Of a stretch of DNA of 39,603 nucleotides, positions 1 through 7,447 are shown piece after piece. The stretch is from Helicobacter sp. (GTDB taxonomy: Bacteria > Campylobacterota > Campylobacteria > Campylobacterales > Helicobacteraceae). The notes below the pieces were generated by a model. The model did no database searches and was not told the DNA's origin. It saw only the letters and a list, made by a program, of their open reading frames with translations. A program made the position numbers and the translations under genes. Numbering within the stretch: the stretch's first letter is position 1; every line of letters begins with the position of its first letter. The DNA lies in NCBI RefSeq assembly GCF_029067145.1, contig NZ_JAIEFA010000070.1, positions 1 to 39,603 on the forward strand. The letters are read 5' to 3'.

Positions 1-134
1 GTGTTATTATTTGCCATTAAGCTATTTGCGCTAAATCCTAGAGCTAAAAACGCAACCATAGGAAGAAATTTTGGCTTTAGACATTTGTAATCTTGATTGA
101 AAGATTCGGTATAGGAATCTAAACAGGTTTTCAT
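1..134 (-). CDS. Partial N-terminus of a secreted or outer-membrane protein
   Basis: Only the first 44 codons are in the window; the gene continues past base 1. The ATG at 134 is preceded by an AAAGGAG ribosome site about 7 bases away, and a TATAAT -10 lies at 170-175. The translation has a long polar N-region of about 22 residues (MKTCLDSYTESFNQDYKC...), then a hydrophobic stretch near residues 24-35 and a likely signal-peptidase site around SLMA/NNN. Extended signal peptides of this kind are known in autotransporters and large outer-membrane proteins of Helicobacter. Which family this belongs to cannot be said without the rest of the gene. It is too short to be found by length-based gene calling. 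Confidence 0.7.
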   Translation of the reverse strand, partial: MKTCLDSYTESFNQDYKCLKPKFLPMVAFLALGFSANSLMANNN

Positions 135-169
135 TTGAACTCCTTTTGTTTTGTTTTCTTTAACTCTAT

Positions 170-175
170 ATTATA
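170..175 (-). promoter_or_regulatory. -10 element for the secreted-protein gene
   Basis: On the minus strand the bases read TATAAT, 35 bases upstream of the ATG at 134. No convincing -35 is seen, which is normal for the main sigma factor promoters of Helicobacter and Campylobacter. Confidence 0.5.
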
Positions 176-213
176 TCTTAATTATGTTTAATAAACAAGG
201 TGAAGCGCAAAGT

Positions 214-1056
214 TTATTTTGGGTTTTGTGAGAGGAAAATCTCATTTTCTAGCATTTTGAGTTCCTCTGCGCTAAAGCCTGCTTGCAAACGCGCATTAAT
301 GTTAAATTGTGCGTTGGCTTTGGGGAAAGAAAAATGATAATTTTTAAGAATCTCAAAATATTTTAAGGCTCGTTCCTTTGGGGCAATCTTTTCTTGTTCG
401 CATACAAAATGAAACCATACATTGCCTTTGGATACATGCGCAATTTCATCTTGCAAAATTATCTCCAAAGTTTCTAAAAGCTCTCTTTTAATGGCGTGAT
501 GACTGCTTTGGACTTTGGCGCATAAAAAAGGATTAACATCTAAGCCCACCGCTTCCATTCCGCGTGGAATGAGTGCGATTCTATCTAGTAAAACATTACA
601 ATTTTTCATAGAATCCAAGAGCAAAGTATGCACGCCAAAATCTCCATATCGGAAACCTAGAATCTCCAAAAGTGCATTGAGTGCCAAAAAATGCTTTACT
701 TCCTCGTTAGCGACTTCTACCCAATCACGATAAAATGTAAGTGGCAGATTCCTAAAACGATAGGCGCAGTCTAGTGCTAAATCAATCGCAGAAAATTCAA
801 TGTGCGCAACAGAATGCAAAAGATGCGCAACATTTAAATCTGTTTTTAGATACTTGCCTTGTGGAACTTTGTGAGGAGGGACAATCGGGCAAAAATGCGC
901 GAAAGTCGGAATCCCTAGAGGCAAAATAGCTTGCTGGTGTTCTATGCTGAAGTTTGAAAAATTTTGCCAAATTTCTTGCGTTAGCGCACATTTCTCTTGC
1001 GCAGTTTTGGCATTTAATGCGTCAAAAAGCGCAGAAAATAGCTCGTGCGATTCCAT
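214..1056 (-). CDS. DUF455 ferritin-like di-iron domain protein
   Basis: A 280-residue protein with the pattern of a four-helix ferritin-like di-iron fold: E87 in a helix after HSVAH, E119xxH122 (NEEVKH) and E204xxH207 (QDEIAH). This is the DUF455 (COG2833) family, sometimes annotated as MiaE-like; its substrate is not established. The protein is soluble with no signal peptide. The ATG at 1056 lies 9 bases after the stop of the marC-like gene on the same strand, so the two are probably cotranscribed. The ribosome site (AAAGAGAA) is weak, which fits translational coupling. Family assignment is firm; biochemical role is unknown. Confidence 0.8.
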   Translation of the reverse strand: MESHELFSALFDALNAKTAQEKCALTQEIWQNFSNFSIEHQQAILPLGIPTFAHFCPIVPPHKVPQGKYLKTDLNVAHLLHSVAHIEFSAIDLALDCAYRFRNLPLTFYRDWVEVANEEVKHFLALNALLEILGFRYGDFGVHTLLLDSMKNCNVLLDRIALIPRGMEAVGLDVNPFLCAKVQSSHHAIKRELLETLEIILQDEIAHVSKGNVWFHFVCEQEKIAPKERALKYFEILKNYHFSFPKANAQFNINARLQAGFSAEELKMLENEIFLSQNPK

Positions 1057-1065
1057 ATTTTCTCT

Positions 1066-1689
1066 TTAAAATACAGCTTTTAAGCCAATTAGAATCATTT
1101 TCACACCCATTGCCATAATAAAAACAAGCGCGATGCGTGAAAGCACATGCAAGGCGAGTTTGCCTAATATGCGTTCAATGCTAGCGGCAAAGTGAAAAAG
1201 CCCAAGCATAAAGGCAAAAGCCGCAATCACCGCAAAAATCGTGAGCATTAAGCCTTTTTCCTCCGACAAAACAACCACCGTAGAAAGCGTCCCGGGACCC
1301 ACAAGCATAGGAAATGCCATAGGCACAATACTTTGATTGAGCAATTCACTTTTACTTAAGCCCTCGTGTTGTTGCATTTCTTTGTGGGAGGGTAGTAATA
1401 ATCCCTTTGTGCTAACCAAAATGAGCAAGAAACCTCCTGCAATGCGCAAATGATTTAAATCTATTTTAAACAAAAAAGTCATAATAAAAGGACCTGTGAG
1501 CAAAAATAAAATCACAATGACAAAGGCGACATAGAGGATATTGCGAAAAAGACTTTGGCGCATTGTAGTTTCTAAATCGTCTGTCATAGAGATGAATTGC
1601 GGGAGATTGCCAAAAGGATTGAGGACGGCAATAATTGTAATAGCAATAAGCAAAAGGCTATAAAGTTGAGATTCTATTCCAGCAAACAT
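1066..1689 (-). CDS. MarC family integral membrane protein
   Basis: A 207-residue protein with six predicted membrane helices (about 8-26, 50-75, 80-99, 121-140, 147-170, 184-205), the normal length and topology of the MarC/UPF0056 family. The family signatures NPFG (24-27) and the PMLVGPGTLS segment (127-136) are present. Despite the name, MarC proteins have no proven antibiotic-resistance role; a transport function is presumed. It is the first gene of a two-gene unit with the DUF455 gene. The ATG at 1689 is the only reasonable start. Confidence 0.85.
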   Translation of the reverse strand: MFAGIESQLYSLLLIAITIIAVLNPFGNLPQFISMTDDLETTMRQSLFRNILYVAFVIVILFLLTGPFIMTFLFKIDLNHLRIAGGFLLILVSTKGLLLPSHKEMQQHEGLSKSELLNQSIVPMAFPMLVGPGTLSTVVVLSEEKGLMLTIFAVIAAFAFMLGLFHFAASIERILGKLALHVLSRIALVFIMAMGVKMILIGLKAVF

Positions 1690-1874
1690 TTTTTCTTCTT
1701 AAAATGGAGTTTTGAGAATTTTAGTAAAATTAAAGCGAAAAATCAACCTTGTTTTTTTGGATTCTTTTAGGCGAGAAGTTATTTAAATTTGGAATCCCTA
1801 ATGGATTTATTAAGAAAGAATGGTTAGCACTTAGAATCTTAAAGATTCCAAATGCTGAAGAAGTGAAAAGCAGA

Positions 1875-2984
1875 TTAAGCTTTCTTTTCGCTTACGATTT
1901 CTACGATATTGTCTCCCACCATTACAGCAATTTTTGCCATAAATTCTTCAGGGCTTGTAAATCCTACGCAAGAGCAGTTGATTTCGCCCAAAATATAGCG
2001 GTCTGCGCCTTTTTCATCGGTGTCTAGGATAAAGTCTGCCGTCCAAATGAGTGGCAAGTCATAATTACCAAGTTTGCTTTTGATTTGTGGAAGTTGTCCT
2101 AAGAACCAATCTACTAATGTTTGCCAATCTTTTGGCTCATCGTAGCGATATTTTGCACCACTAAAGAGGGTAGCACTAAATGCGTCGCCTCCTTCGGCTG
2201 GTTTTTTATGCACAACATAAACAGGAGTTTTGTAAAGCATAAGGATTCTAATCTCACCCTCTTTGATACGAGGCAAGAAAGTCATATCTACAAGCATACC
2301 ATTATCACCAACCAAATAATGCTCGCAGAAATCCATAAATTCACCTAACTTGCGTTCTTCAGTGTGATTGTCTTTTGCCTCTGTGCAGATGATTTTTGTA
2401 TCTAGTGGGAGGGATTCTACTTTATTATAATCACTGCTAGATTCTAGTCTTACACGCCAAATTCCCTCGCCTGTTGAACCACGATTTTGTTTTAAAACTC
2501 TTTCGCCTTTTGCAAGGGTTTTAGGAAAAGTTTTCTTGAAATCGTGTTTGTCACTGAAAGTTACTCCGATTCTTTTTGCTTCTGCTGGGTCATAATACGC
2601 ATAAGTATCACTAGGCACTAAAGGAGTGTCTGCTAACTTTGTCAAAGCGTCTTTTGCTCCATAACCAATCATCGCGTCAGGGTGAGGCATACCCACAAGT
2701 CCATCAGCGCAAAGTTTGCGTAAAACATCAAAATAAAGTTTTTCTTCTTTTAGATTTCCGGGATTTACACGAGAAACATATCCATCGGCACTCTCGCGCA
2801 CTTTTTTGTAAATCTCTTCTCTCTTGCTAGAATCACGCAATGCTTCATCTGTAAGTTGCACAACTTCTGCATTCCAACCCTTTGCTTTAAGAGCATCTAC
2901 CATTGGCATTGTGTCTTTTCTGTGTCCATCTGCACCTTTATCACTACCGCCTACTGCTTCAAAAAAGACAATATTCTTTTTCAT
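1875..2984 (-). CDS. ATP-grasp-like enzyme of unknown substrate
   Basis: A 369-residue cytoplasmic protein. Two parts point to the ATP-grasp fold used by carboxylate-amine ligases: a lysine followed by a glycine-rich loop (K165, RGSTGEG 168-174), and acidic, metal-binding-type segments late in the protein (WTADFILD 314-321 and GEINCSCVGF 333-342, where E334 and N336 match the E-x-N pattern). The ATG at 2984 has an excellent ribosome site (GGAGGAAAT). It is monocistronic: both neighbours are separated by more than 180 bases. Proteins of this kind are found in Campylobacterota as conserved proteins of unknown function. I do not recognise a substrate and give none. Confidence 0.75.
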   Translation of the reverse strand: MKKNIVFFEAVGGSDKGADGHRKDTMPMVDALKAKGWNAEVVQLTDEALRDSSKREEIYKKVRESADGYVSRVNPGNLKEEKLYFDVLRKLCADGLVGMPHPDAMIGYGAKDALTKLADTPLVPSDTYAYYDPAEAKRIGVTFSDKHDFKKTFPKTLAKGERVLKQNRGSTGEGIWRVRLESSSDYNKVESLPLDTKIICTEAKDNHTEERKLGEFMDFCEHYLVGDNGMLVDMTFLPRIKEGEIRILMLYKTPVYVVHKKPAEGGDAFSATLFSGAKYRYDEPKDWQTLVDWFLGQLPQIKSKLGNYDLPLIWTADFILDTDEKGADRYILGEINCSCVGFTSPEEFMAKIAVMVGDNIVEIVSEKKA

Positions 2985-3201
2985 ATTTCCTCCAAAAATT
3001 AAATTATGATTTATAAAGGTATCAAAATAAGGCTTAAAGTTTTTATTTTTAGGGTAAATTTAATTGGATTCCCCTTATTAGCGCGTTACTAAATGATACA
3101 AGACAAAGTATTGTATTTTCTTGTTATTGTGAGTTTTTTATTTCGTATATTCAAGGAAGGGCTAACGAAACAATGGAACACAATCCCGCAAAAAGATAAA
3201 A

Positions 3202-3684
3202 TTAATGGATTGATTGTCGCACAAAATGCCCGCTTTTTCCTCCGCTTTTTTCCACCAAATAAATTTCACTTAAAACCATTGTTTTGTCTATTGCCTTGAC
3301 CATATCATAAATCGTAAGCAGTCCAATATTAACGCCCATTAAGGCTTCCATTTCCACGCCGGTTTGTCCATAGGTTTTTACGCGCACTTCCAAAACAAAC
3401 GCATTTTCACTTGCAATTTCTATCGTTTCACACTTCACACTTGTTAAGAAAAGAGGGTGGCACATAGGAATCAGCTCGCTTGTGCGTTTCGCACCCATAA
3501 TCGCCGCAATGATTGCAGTTTGTAGCACTGCGCCCTTTTTTACTCTTTGTTCTTTGATTGCGCAAAAGGCTTCATAGTTCATCGTGATTTTGCCCCTTGC
3601 GATTGCCTCTCTGTGTGTGGAATCTTTTGCCGAGACATCTACCATTTTGGGATTTTGTCGTTCATCTAAATGTGTAAGTTCCAT
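3202..3684 (-). CDS. moaC: Cyclic pyranopterin monophosphate synthase MoaC
   Basis: A 160-residue protein, full length for MoaC, which with MoaA converts GTP to cyclic pyranopterin monophosphate in molybdenum-cofactor synthesis. It carries the family motifs MCHPL (74-78), TGVEMEAL (108-115), YDM..A.DK (126-134, with D127 and K130 matching the catalytic Asp and Lys of the E. coli enzyme) and the C-terminal KSGGKSG (146-152). The ATG lies 12 bases after the pglB stop, so it is probably read from the pglB transcript although the pathways are unrelated. No other moa gene is in the window. Confidence 0.95.
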   Translation of the reverse strand: MELTHLDERQNPKMVDVSAKDSTHREAIARGKITMNYEAFCAIKEQRVKKGAVLQTAIIAAIMGAKRTSELIPMCHPLFLTSVKCETIEIASENAFVLEVRVKTYGQTGVEMEALMGVNIGLLTIYDMVKAIDKTMVLSEIYLVEKSGGKSGHFVRQSIH

Positions 3685-3696
3685 ATCTTTAACCCT

Positions 3697-5838
3697 TTAT
3701 AATAATTTGTAAATGATGATTTTGTCATTTTTTAACACTTTTTGGAATAGATTTTTATCCAAATTTTCAAAAAATAAACCTTTAAGATAAAAACTTTCCA
3801 AATAAGATTCCGCGCAAAGCAGAGTTTTTCCATTGGGCAAAAAGACAGCTACAAGTGAGCTTTGCGTATCAAAGATTTGTGTTGTATGCTGCTTTAAATC
3901 TATGCTTTTAAGAATCTTAAAATGCAAGTTTTGTGTAGCAACCTCGCCTGTGTTTGGATTTAAGGTAATATTGTTTTTGAAATAAATCTTATCCTTTGTT
4001 GCTTCAAGAGAAAGTGCAAAAAAATCAAGACTTTTTGGCTTTCCATTACTTAAATCCACTTGGGAAAAACGCATTACATTGGGGAAAATCTCAAGCATTC
4101 TCCAAGGCAAAATAAAATAAAGCTCACTAGGGGAAGATTCCCACTCTTGCTTGTTTTTAAGGTTTTCTAATGTGTTTGGAATCCCGAGCGTTTGAAAATG
4201 AGATTCCAAAATCTCGCCCTTTAAAAGCATTTTGGCTAGATTGTAGCTTATCCTCTCTTCTTTTGTGCTAAGCGCAAGGCTAATAGGAAAATTTTGCATT
4301 CCTGAATGCCTCCCGCCATCTACAAAGGTTTGTAGGTCACTAAAATAATGCACAAAATAGCCATAATCCCACCAAGTGAGTGCAAAATCTCCCTTTTTGG
4401 TAGGAATAGAGCGCAAAATCTCTGCTTCGCTTGCTTCCAAAATCGGAGCAACGACATAATTTCTAATATGCCATAAATGTGGCGCAATCGCAAGTAAAAT
4501 CAAGCAAGTAAGCAGAAAAAAATTTGGGATTCTGTATGGAAAGTTTTTTAAAATTTCTTGGAGTTTAAAAAGCAAAAATCCCATTCCAAGCGCAGAGAGA
4601 GGCACAGCATAAAAGCTAAAACGTAAGCCTTGCACAAGAGCAAAACAGCCAAGAGCCAAAAAGGGCAGAAAAAGAGCGAATCTTTTGTTATTGAAAATCA
4701 ATCCAAAATAGCCCAAAATACCTAAAATAAACCAAGCAATTCCACCGCTAACACGATAGGCAAACTCGCTAAAATCAATGCTAGAAACTTCTGCAATGGA
4801 ATCCAAAACATTAAAATAATACAATCCTGTATTTGTAGCATCAGGCATTCCAGCGAAATAACTGCTTAAATAATGGCTTTGCAAAAGGCTTGGCGAAAAT
4901 TTCCATAATAAAAGACTTAGATTACACAAAAAATAAAGAAAAAATAAAATCTTAGGAATTGGAAAGGTTTTGTGTAAGAAACCTAAGAAAAATCCCAAAA
5001 AGAATCCTAAAAATACCCAAATCCAAATTAATTTTGGGAAAAAAGCACTGAAAGTTAGAATCGCAAATAAGCCTAAAATAATCCATTGCGTTGGAGATTC
5101 CTTTGAGGATTTGCTGCATAAGTCTTTCAAGAAAAAGCACAATAAAATCAAGAGATAACCCAATAAAATATAACGCAAATGGGAATAATACAAAAGCGAA
5201 AAAGCACTCAAAGAAAAGAGAATCGCAAAATCTAATGCTTTTTGTGTCCTAAGAGTGCGTAGAATCATCGCCCCAACGCCAAAGCCCAAAACAATAACAA
5301 GCATATCTGTATCATAATAACCAAACATTGTGCGATTGTAATAACTCACGCTCATTGCGCTTAAAAATCCGCTGAATGCGCACGGAATCGCTCCAAAATT
5401 GCGCGTCAAAGCCATTAGAGGAAACACAATCAAACTGCCAAAGATTGCGGGGAGGGTGAATAGAATCTGCTCCAAATTAAAGGGCAAGCAAAGGGCAAGG
5501 AATGCAGTCAAGAGAGAAAGAATCTCGCTTGTGGATTTATAAAGGCTTGGGTGAGGGGGGTTTGAAAGAGTCAAAAAGCCTTGCAAATACTCTTGAATGC
5601 TTTGCCAAATAGGAGATTGCCAAATCTTCCAAGTGAAAGATTGCCAAAATTCTTGATAAAGTCTTAAGAGTTCTTTCGCGCCTTGTGCGTAGAAATAACC
5701 ATCGTGCGTGTTGAGTAAAGGGGCTTGATTGTAAAAATATTGTGGATAGGCACTGAGCGAGAAAGGATAATAAAGCCGAAATGCAATGCAAAGAAAAAAG
5801 ACAAAAAATGCTAGACTAAGAAAGGATTTAAAGCGCAT
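3697..5838 (-). CDS. pglB: Oligosaccharyltransferase PglB (N-linked protein glycosylation)
   Basis: A 713-residue STT3-family membrane enzyme that transfers a lipid-linked oligosaccharide to Asn in periplasmic proteins. The N-terminal two-thirds hold about a dozen hydrophobic helices; the soluble periplasmic domain begins near residue 465. The signature WWDYG is at 489-493, followed by DGGRHSGMQN. Acidic loop residues for metal and acceptor binding are visible: D46 (in HDGYFY) and D176-T-D178. Length matches Campylobacter PglB. Its start overlaps the GT8 gene by 11 bases, so they form one unit. Unlike Campylobacter, no other pgl biosynthesis genes are adjacent, as reported for H. pullorum, where pglB genes sit outside a pgl cluster. 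Confidence 0.95.
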   Translation of the reverse strand: MRFKSFLSLAFFVFFLCIAFRLYYPFSLSAYPQYFYNQAPLLNTHDGYFYAQGAKELLRLYQEFWQSFTWKIWQSPIWQSIQEYLQGFLTLSNPPHPSLYKSTSEILSLLTAFLALCLPFNLEQILFTLPAIFGSLIVFPLMALTRNFGAIPCAFSGFLSAMSVSYYNRTMFGYYDTDMLVIVLGFGVGAMILRTLRTQKALDFAILFSLSAFSLLYYSHLRYILLGYLLILLCFFLKDLCSKSSKESPTQWIILGLFAILTFSAFFPKLIWIWVFLGFFLGFFLGFLHKTFPIPKILFFLYFLCNLSLLLWKFSPSLLQSHYLSSYFAGMPDATNTGLYYFNVLDSIAEVSSIDFSEFAYRVSGGIAWFILGILGYFGLIFNNKRFALFLPFLALGCFALVQGLRFSFYAVPLSALGMGFLLFKLQEILKNFPYRIPNFFLLTCLILLAIAPHLWHIRNYVVAPILEASEAEILRSIPTKKGDFALTWWDYGYFVHYFSDLQTFVDGGRHSGMQNFPISLALSTKEERISYNLAKMLLKGEILESHFQTLGIPNTLENLKNKQEWESSPSELYFILPWRMLEIFPNVMRFSQVDLSNGKPKSLDFFALSLEATKDKIYFKNNITLNPNTGEVATQNLHFKILKSIDLKQHTTQIFDTQSSLVAVFLPNGKTLLCAESYLESFYLKGLFFENLDKNLFQKVLKNDKIIIYKLL

Positions 5839-7042
5839 TCTTTTCCCGCGATTCTTTTTGTAGTTTTTTGACTTGTTTGTAAAATGCTATCATTCCGCCT
5901 TTGTGGATTGTTTTGCAGGCTTGAATCAAGCTCGCACCTAAGCGATAGGAGAAAGTTTGCTTTTCGTGGATTGCGCTTTTATAATCCTCATAAGATTCCA
6001 AAGGAGGGAGTTTTAAATGGGGGGATTTAGCAATAATTTGCGCATAAAATCTTGCTTCTTGCCTGTGTTTCAAAGCAATAAAAGCAAGAATAAAAGGCAA
6101 TTTTAAGCAACCCCAAAAGCTTAGATAGTTTTGAATGATTGCATAGCCTAATTTGTAGGAGAGATGATAACGAATCCTCTCATAACCATAAGTTGTGTTG
6201 GCGATAAATCCCTTTGTATTTGGGCTTCCGCCTGCATCTAGCCATTGCTTATAATACAGATTCCATTCTTGCCAGATTTGATTGCAAAGCCGATTGTTCC
6301 AAAAGCGATTTTTTGAACCATACGCGTGAATCAGGATAGGATTTTGATTTTTGCGCCACAGCACGCTTCCACAATAACGATTGTCTAATACTTTAGTTTT
6401 TAATTTTTTTTCAAAAATCAGCAAAGAGAAAATAGCTTGGTCGTTTAGCGTATGTTTTGCGCTTTGGGAATAAATAAAATCATAACATTCTAGCGGATTT
6501 TTTAAAGTATCGTTAAAAACAATAATCCCTGTTCTGTATATTTCAAGATTCGCAAACTCTTGCGGCGCAGAAGGTAGGCTTGCTTTAAGCTTGTTTTTAC
6601 CACGATTGGCGGCTAGCATATAATCTCCCATTAAATGCTTCAAATGTCTAATTTCGTGGAGTAATAAAATATCAAAATCCAAATAAATGACGCATTCGCA
6701 TTCTTGTAGGTATTTCAAGCCTTCAAAACAGGCATAAACCATATGCGTCCAACGATTCAAAAAGGAATCATTGCTCAAATCTATGGGCGTTTGGCGGTAG
6801 GCATTGAGTTTAGCGATAAAATCCTCTTTGGTAAAAGTTGCAAATTTAATCTCACTCGCTCCAGCGATTTGCTTTAAGGCTTTTTTGTCGCTCTCGCTAA
6901 AACCATCGTGAATCAAGTAAAAAATATCCACCTTTTCGCCTTTTTCATTGCATTTTGCCTTGATATTCGCAAGAAGCGTGCCAATCACAAAGGCAGAATC
7001 GCAAGTCGCACAAAGCAAGATTCCTAATGGGTATTTTTTCAT
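5828..7042 (-). CDS. GT8-like glycosyltransferase
   Basis: About 404 residues from the ATG at 7042; an in-frame TTG at 7054 would add four residues and neither start has a strong ribosome site. The protein has a GT-A fold pattern like LgtC/glycogenin: an N-terminal strand (PLGILLCATCD), the DxD metal site YLDFD (D122, D124), and LNDQ (199-202), a conserved substrate-binding part of family GT8. The C-terminal 130 residues are basic and may associate with the membrane. The gene overlaps pglB by 11 bases in the same operon, suggesting a role in building or modifying the glycan used by PglB or another surface glycan. The donor sugar cannot be read from sequence. Confidence 0.8.
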   Translation of the reverse strand: MKKYPLGILLCATCDSAFVIGTLLANIKAKCNEKGEKVDIFYLIHDGFSESDKKALKQIAGASEIKFATFTKEDFIAKLNAYRQTPIDLSNDSFLNRWTHMVYACFEGLKYLQECECVIYLDFDILLLHEIRHLKHLMGDYMLAANRGKNKLKASLPSAPQEFANLEIYRTGIIVFNDTLKNPLECYDFIYSQSAKHTLNDQAIFSLLIFEKKLKTKVLDNRYCGSVLWRKNQNPILIHAYGSKNRFWNNRLCNQIWQEWNLYYKQWLDAGGSPNTKGFIANTTYGYERIRYHLSYKLGYAIIQNYLSFWGCLKLPFILAFIALKHRQEARFYAQIIAKSPHLKLPPLESYEDYKSAIHEKQTFSYRLGASLIQACKTIHKGGMIAFYKQVKKLQKESREKNAL

Positions 7043-7162
7043 TGATTTGTCCAAGTTTGATAATTGATAGTTTTTAGCGATGTAAAAAGATATTTTATAA
7101 TAATTTTTGCAAATTTTCTAAACAATGCAATAGAATCTTAACAAGTGAGATTCTGTATTATA

Positions 7163-7195
7163 GATTGCCACGCCAATAAATCAGCTCGCAATGAC
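7163..7195. repeat. Decayed copy of a dispersed intergenic repeat
   Basis: The gap behind the Cys-rich gene contains GATTGCC near 7163 and CTCGCAATGAC at 7185-7195. The 11-base core CTCGCAATGAC recurs at 13288-13298, also between genes. Its reverse complement, GTCATTGCGAG, is the core of palindromic repeats common in intergenic DNA of several bacteria. The rest of 7055-7250 is AT-rich and shows nothing else except a possible -10 for the GT8 gene. Confidence 0.45.
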
Positions 7196-7250
7196 AAAGG
7201 AAAAAACACGCAAGGAAGATGCGGGATTTGTTTTTAGCCTATAAGGACGA

Positions 7251-7394
7251 TTATGCGTTATCTTGCGGTTTGTGAGGATTTTTTGAAAAACCACCACAGC
7301 CGCAGCCACAACCCTTATCTTTCTTAGGGTAAAGTTTATAGCCAAAATATAGGAGCGCACCAACGAAAATAAGTCCTAAAATAAAAGTTTCCAT
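7251..7394 (-). CDS. FeoB-associated Cys-rich membrane protein
   Basis: A 47-residue protein. Residues 4-19 form one membrane helix (FILGLIFVGALLYFGY), followed by a basic YPKKDK and a CGCGCGG cluster at 29-35, then a short polar tail. This is the architecture of the FeoB-associated Cys-rich small membrane proteins, thought to assist ferrous iron uptake. The ATG at 7394 has a GAAGG ribosome site 4 bases upstream. It lies 53 bases downstream of the porin gene on the same strand, with a terminator-like hairpin between. No feoA or feoB is in the window, so the link to iron rests on the family and on the Fur-box-like site at 8885-8899. Too short for ordinary ORF filters. Confidence 0.8.
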   Translation of the reverse strand: METFILGLIFVGALLYFGYKLYPKKDKGCGCGCGGFSKNPHKPQDNA

Positions 7395-7408
7395 TTAACC
7401 TTCAAAAC

Positions 7409-7435
7409 AAGATTCTATGAGATTCATAGAATCTT
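7409..7435 (-). terminator. Perfect 12-bp hairpin behind the porin gene
   Basis: AAGATTCTATGA (7409-7420) and its exact complement (7424-7435) flank a 3-base loop. On the minus strand it begins 12 bases after the porin stop and is followed by TTGTTTTG, a short U-rich run. It probably ends or attenuates porin transcription, so the Cys-rich gene just downstream would be read only by partial read-through. Confidence 0.65.
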
Positions 7436-7447
7436 AAAATTTAACCA

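Noticed and set aside
1749..2027. Plus-strand open frame of 92 codons
   Set aside because: It overlaps the well-supported ATP-grasp gene on the other strand, lacks a ribosome site and family features.
7181..7363. Minus-strand frame of 60 codons
   Set aside because: Different frame of the same strand as the FeoB-associated gene; it has no ribosome site and no family features.
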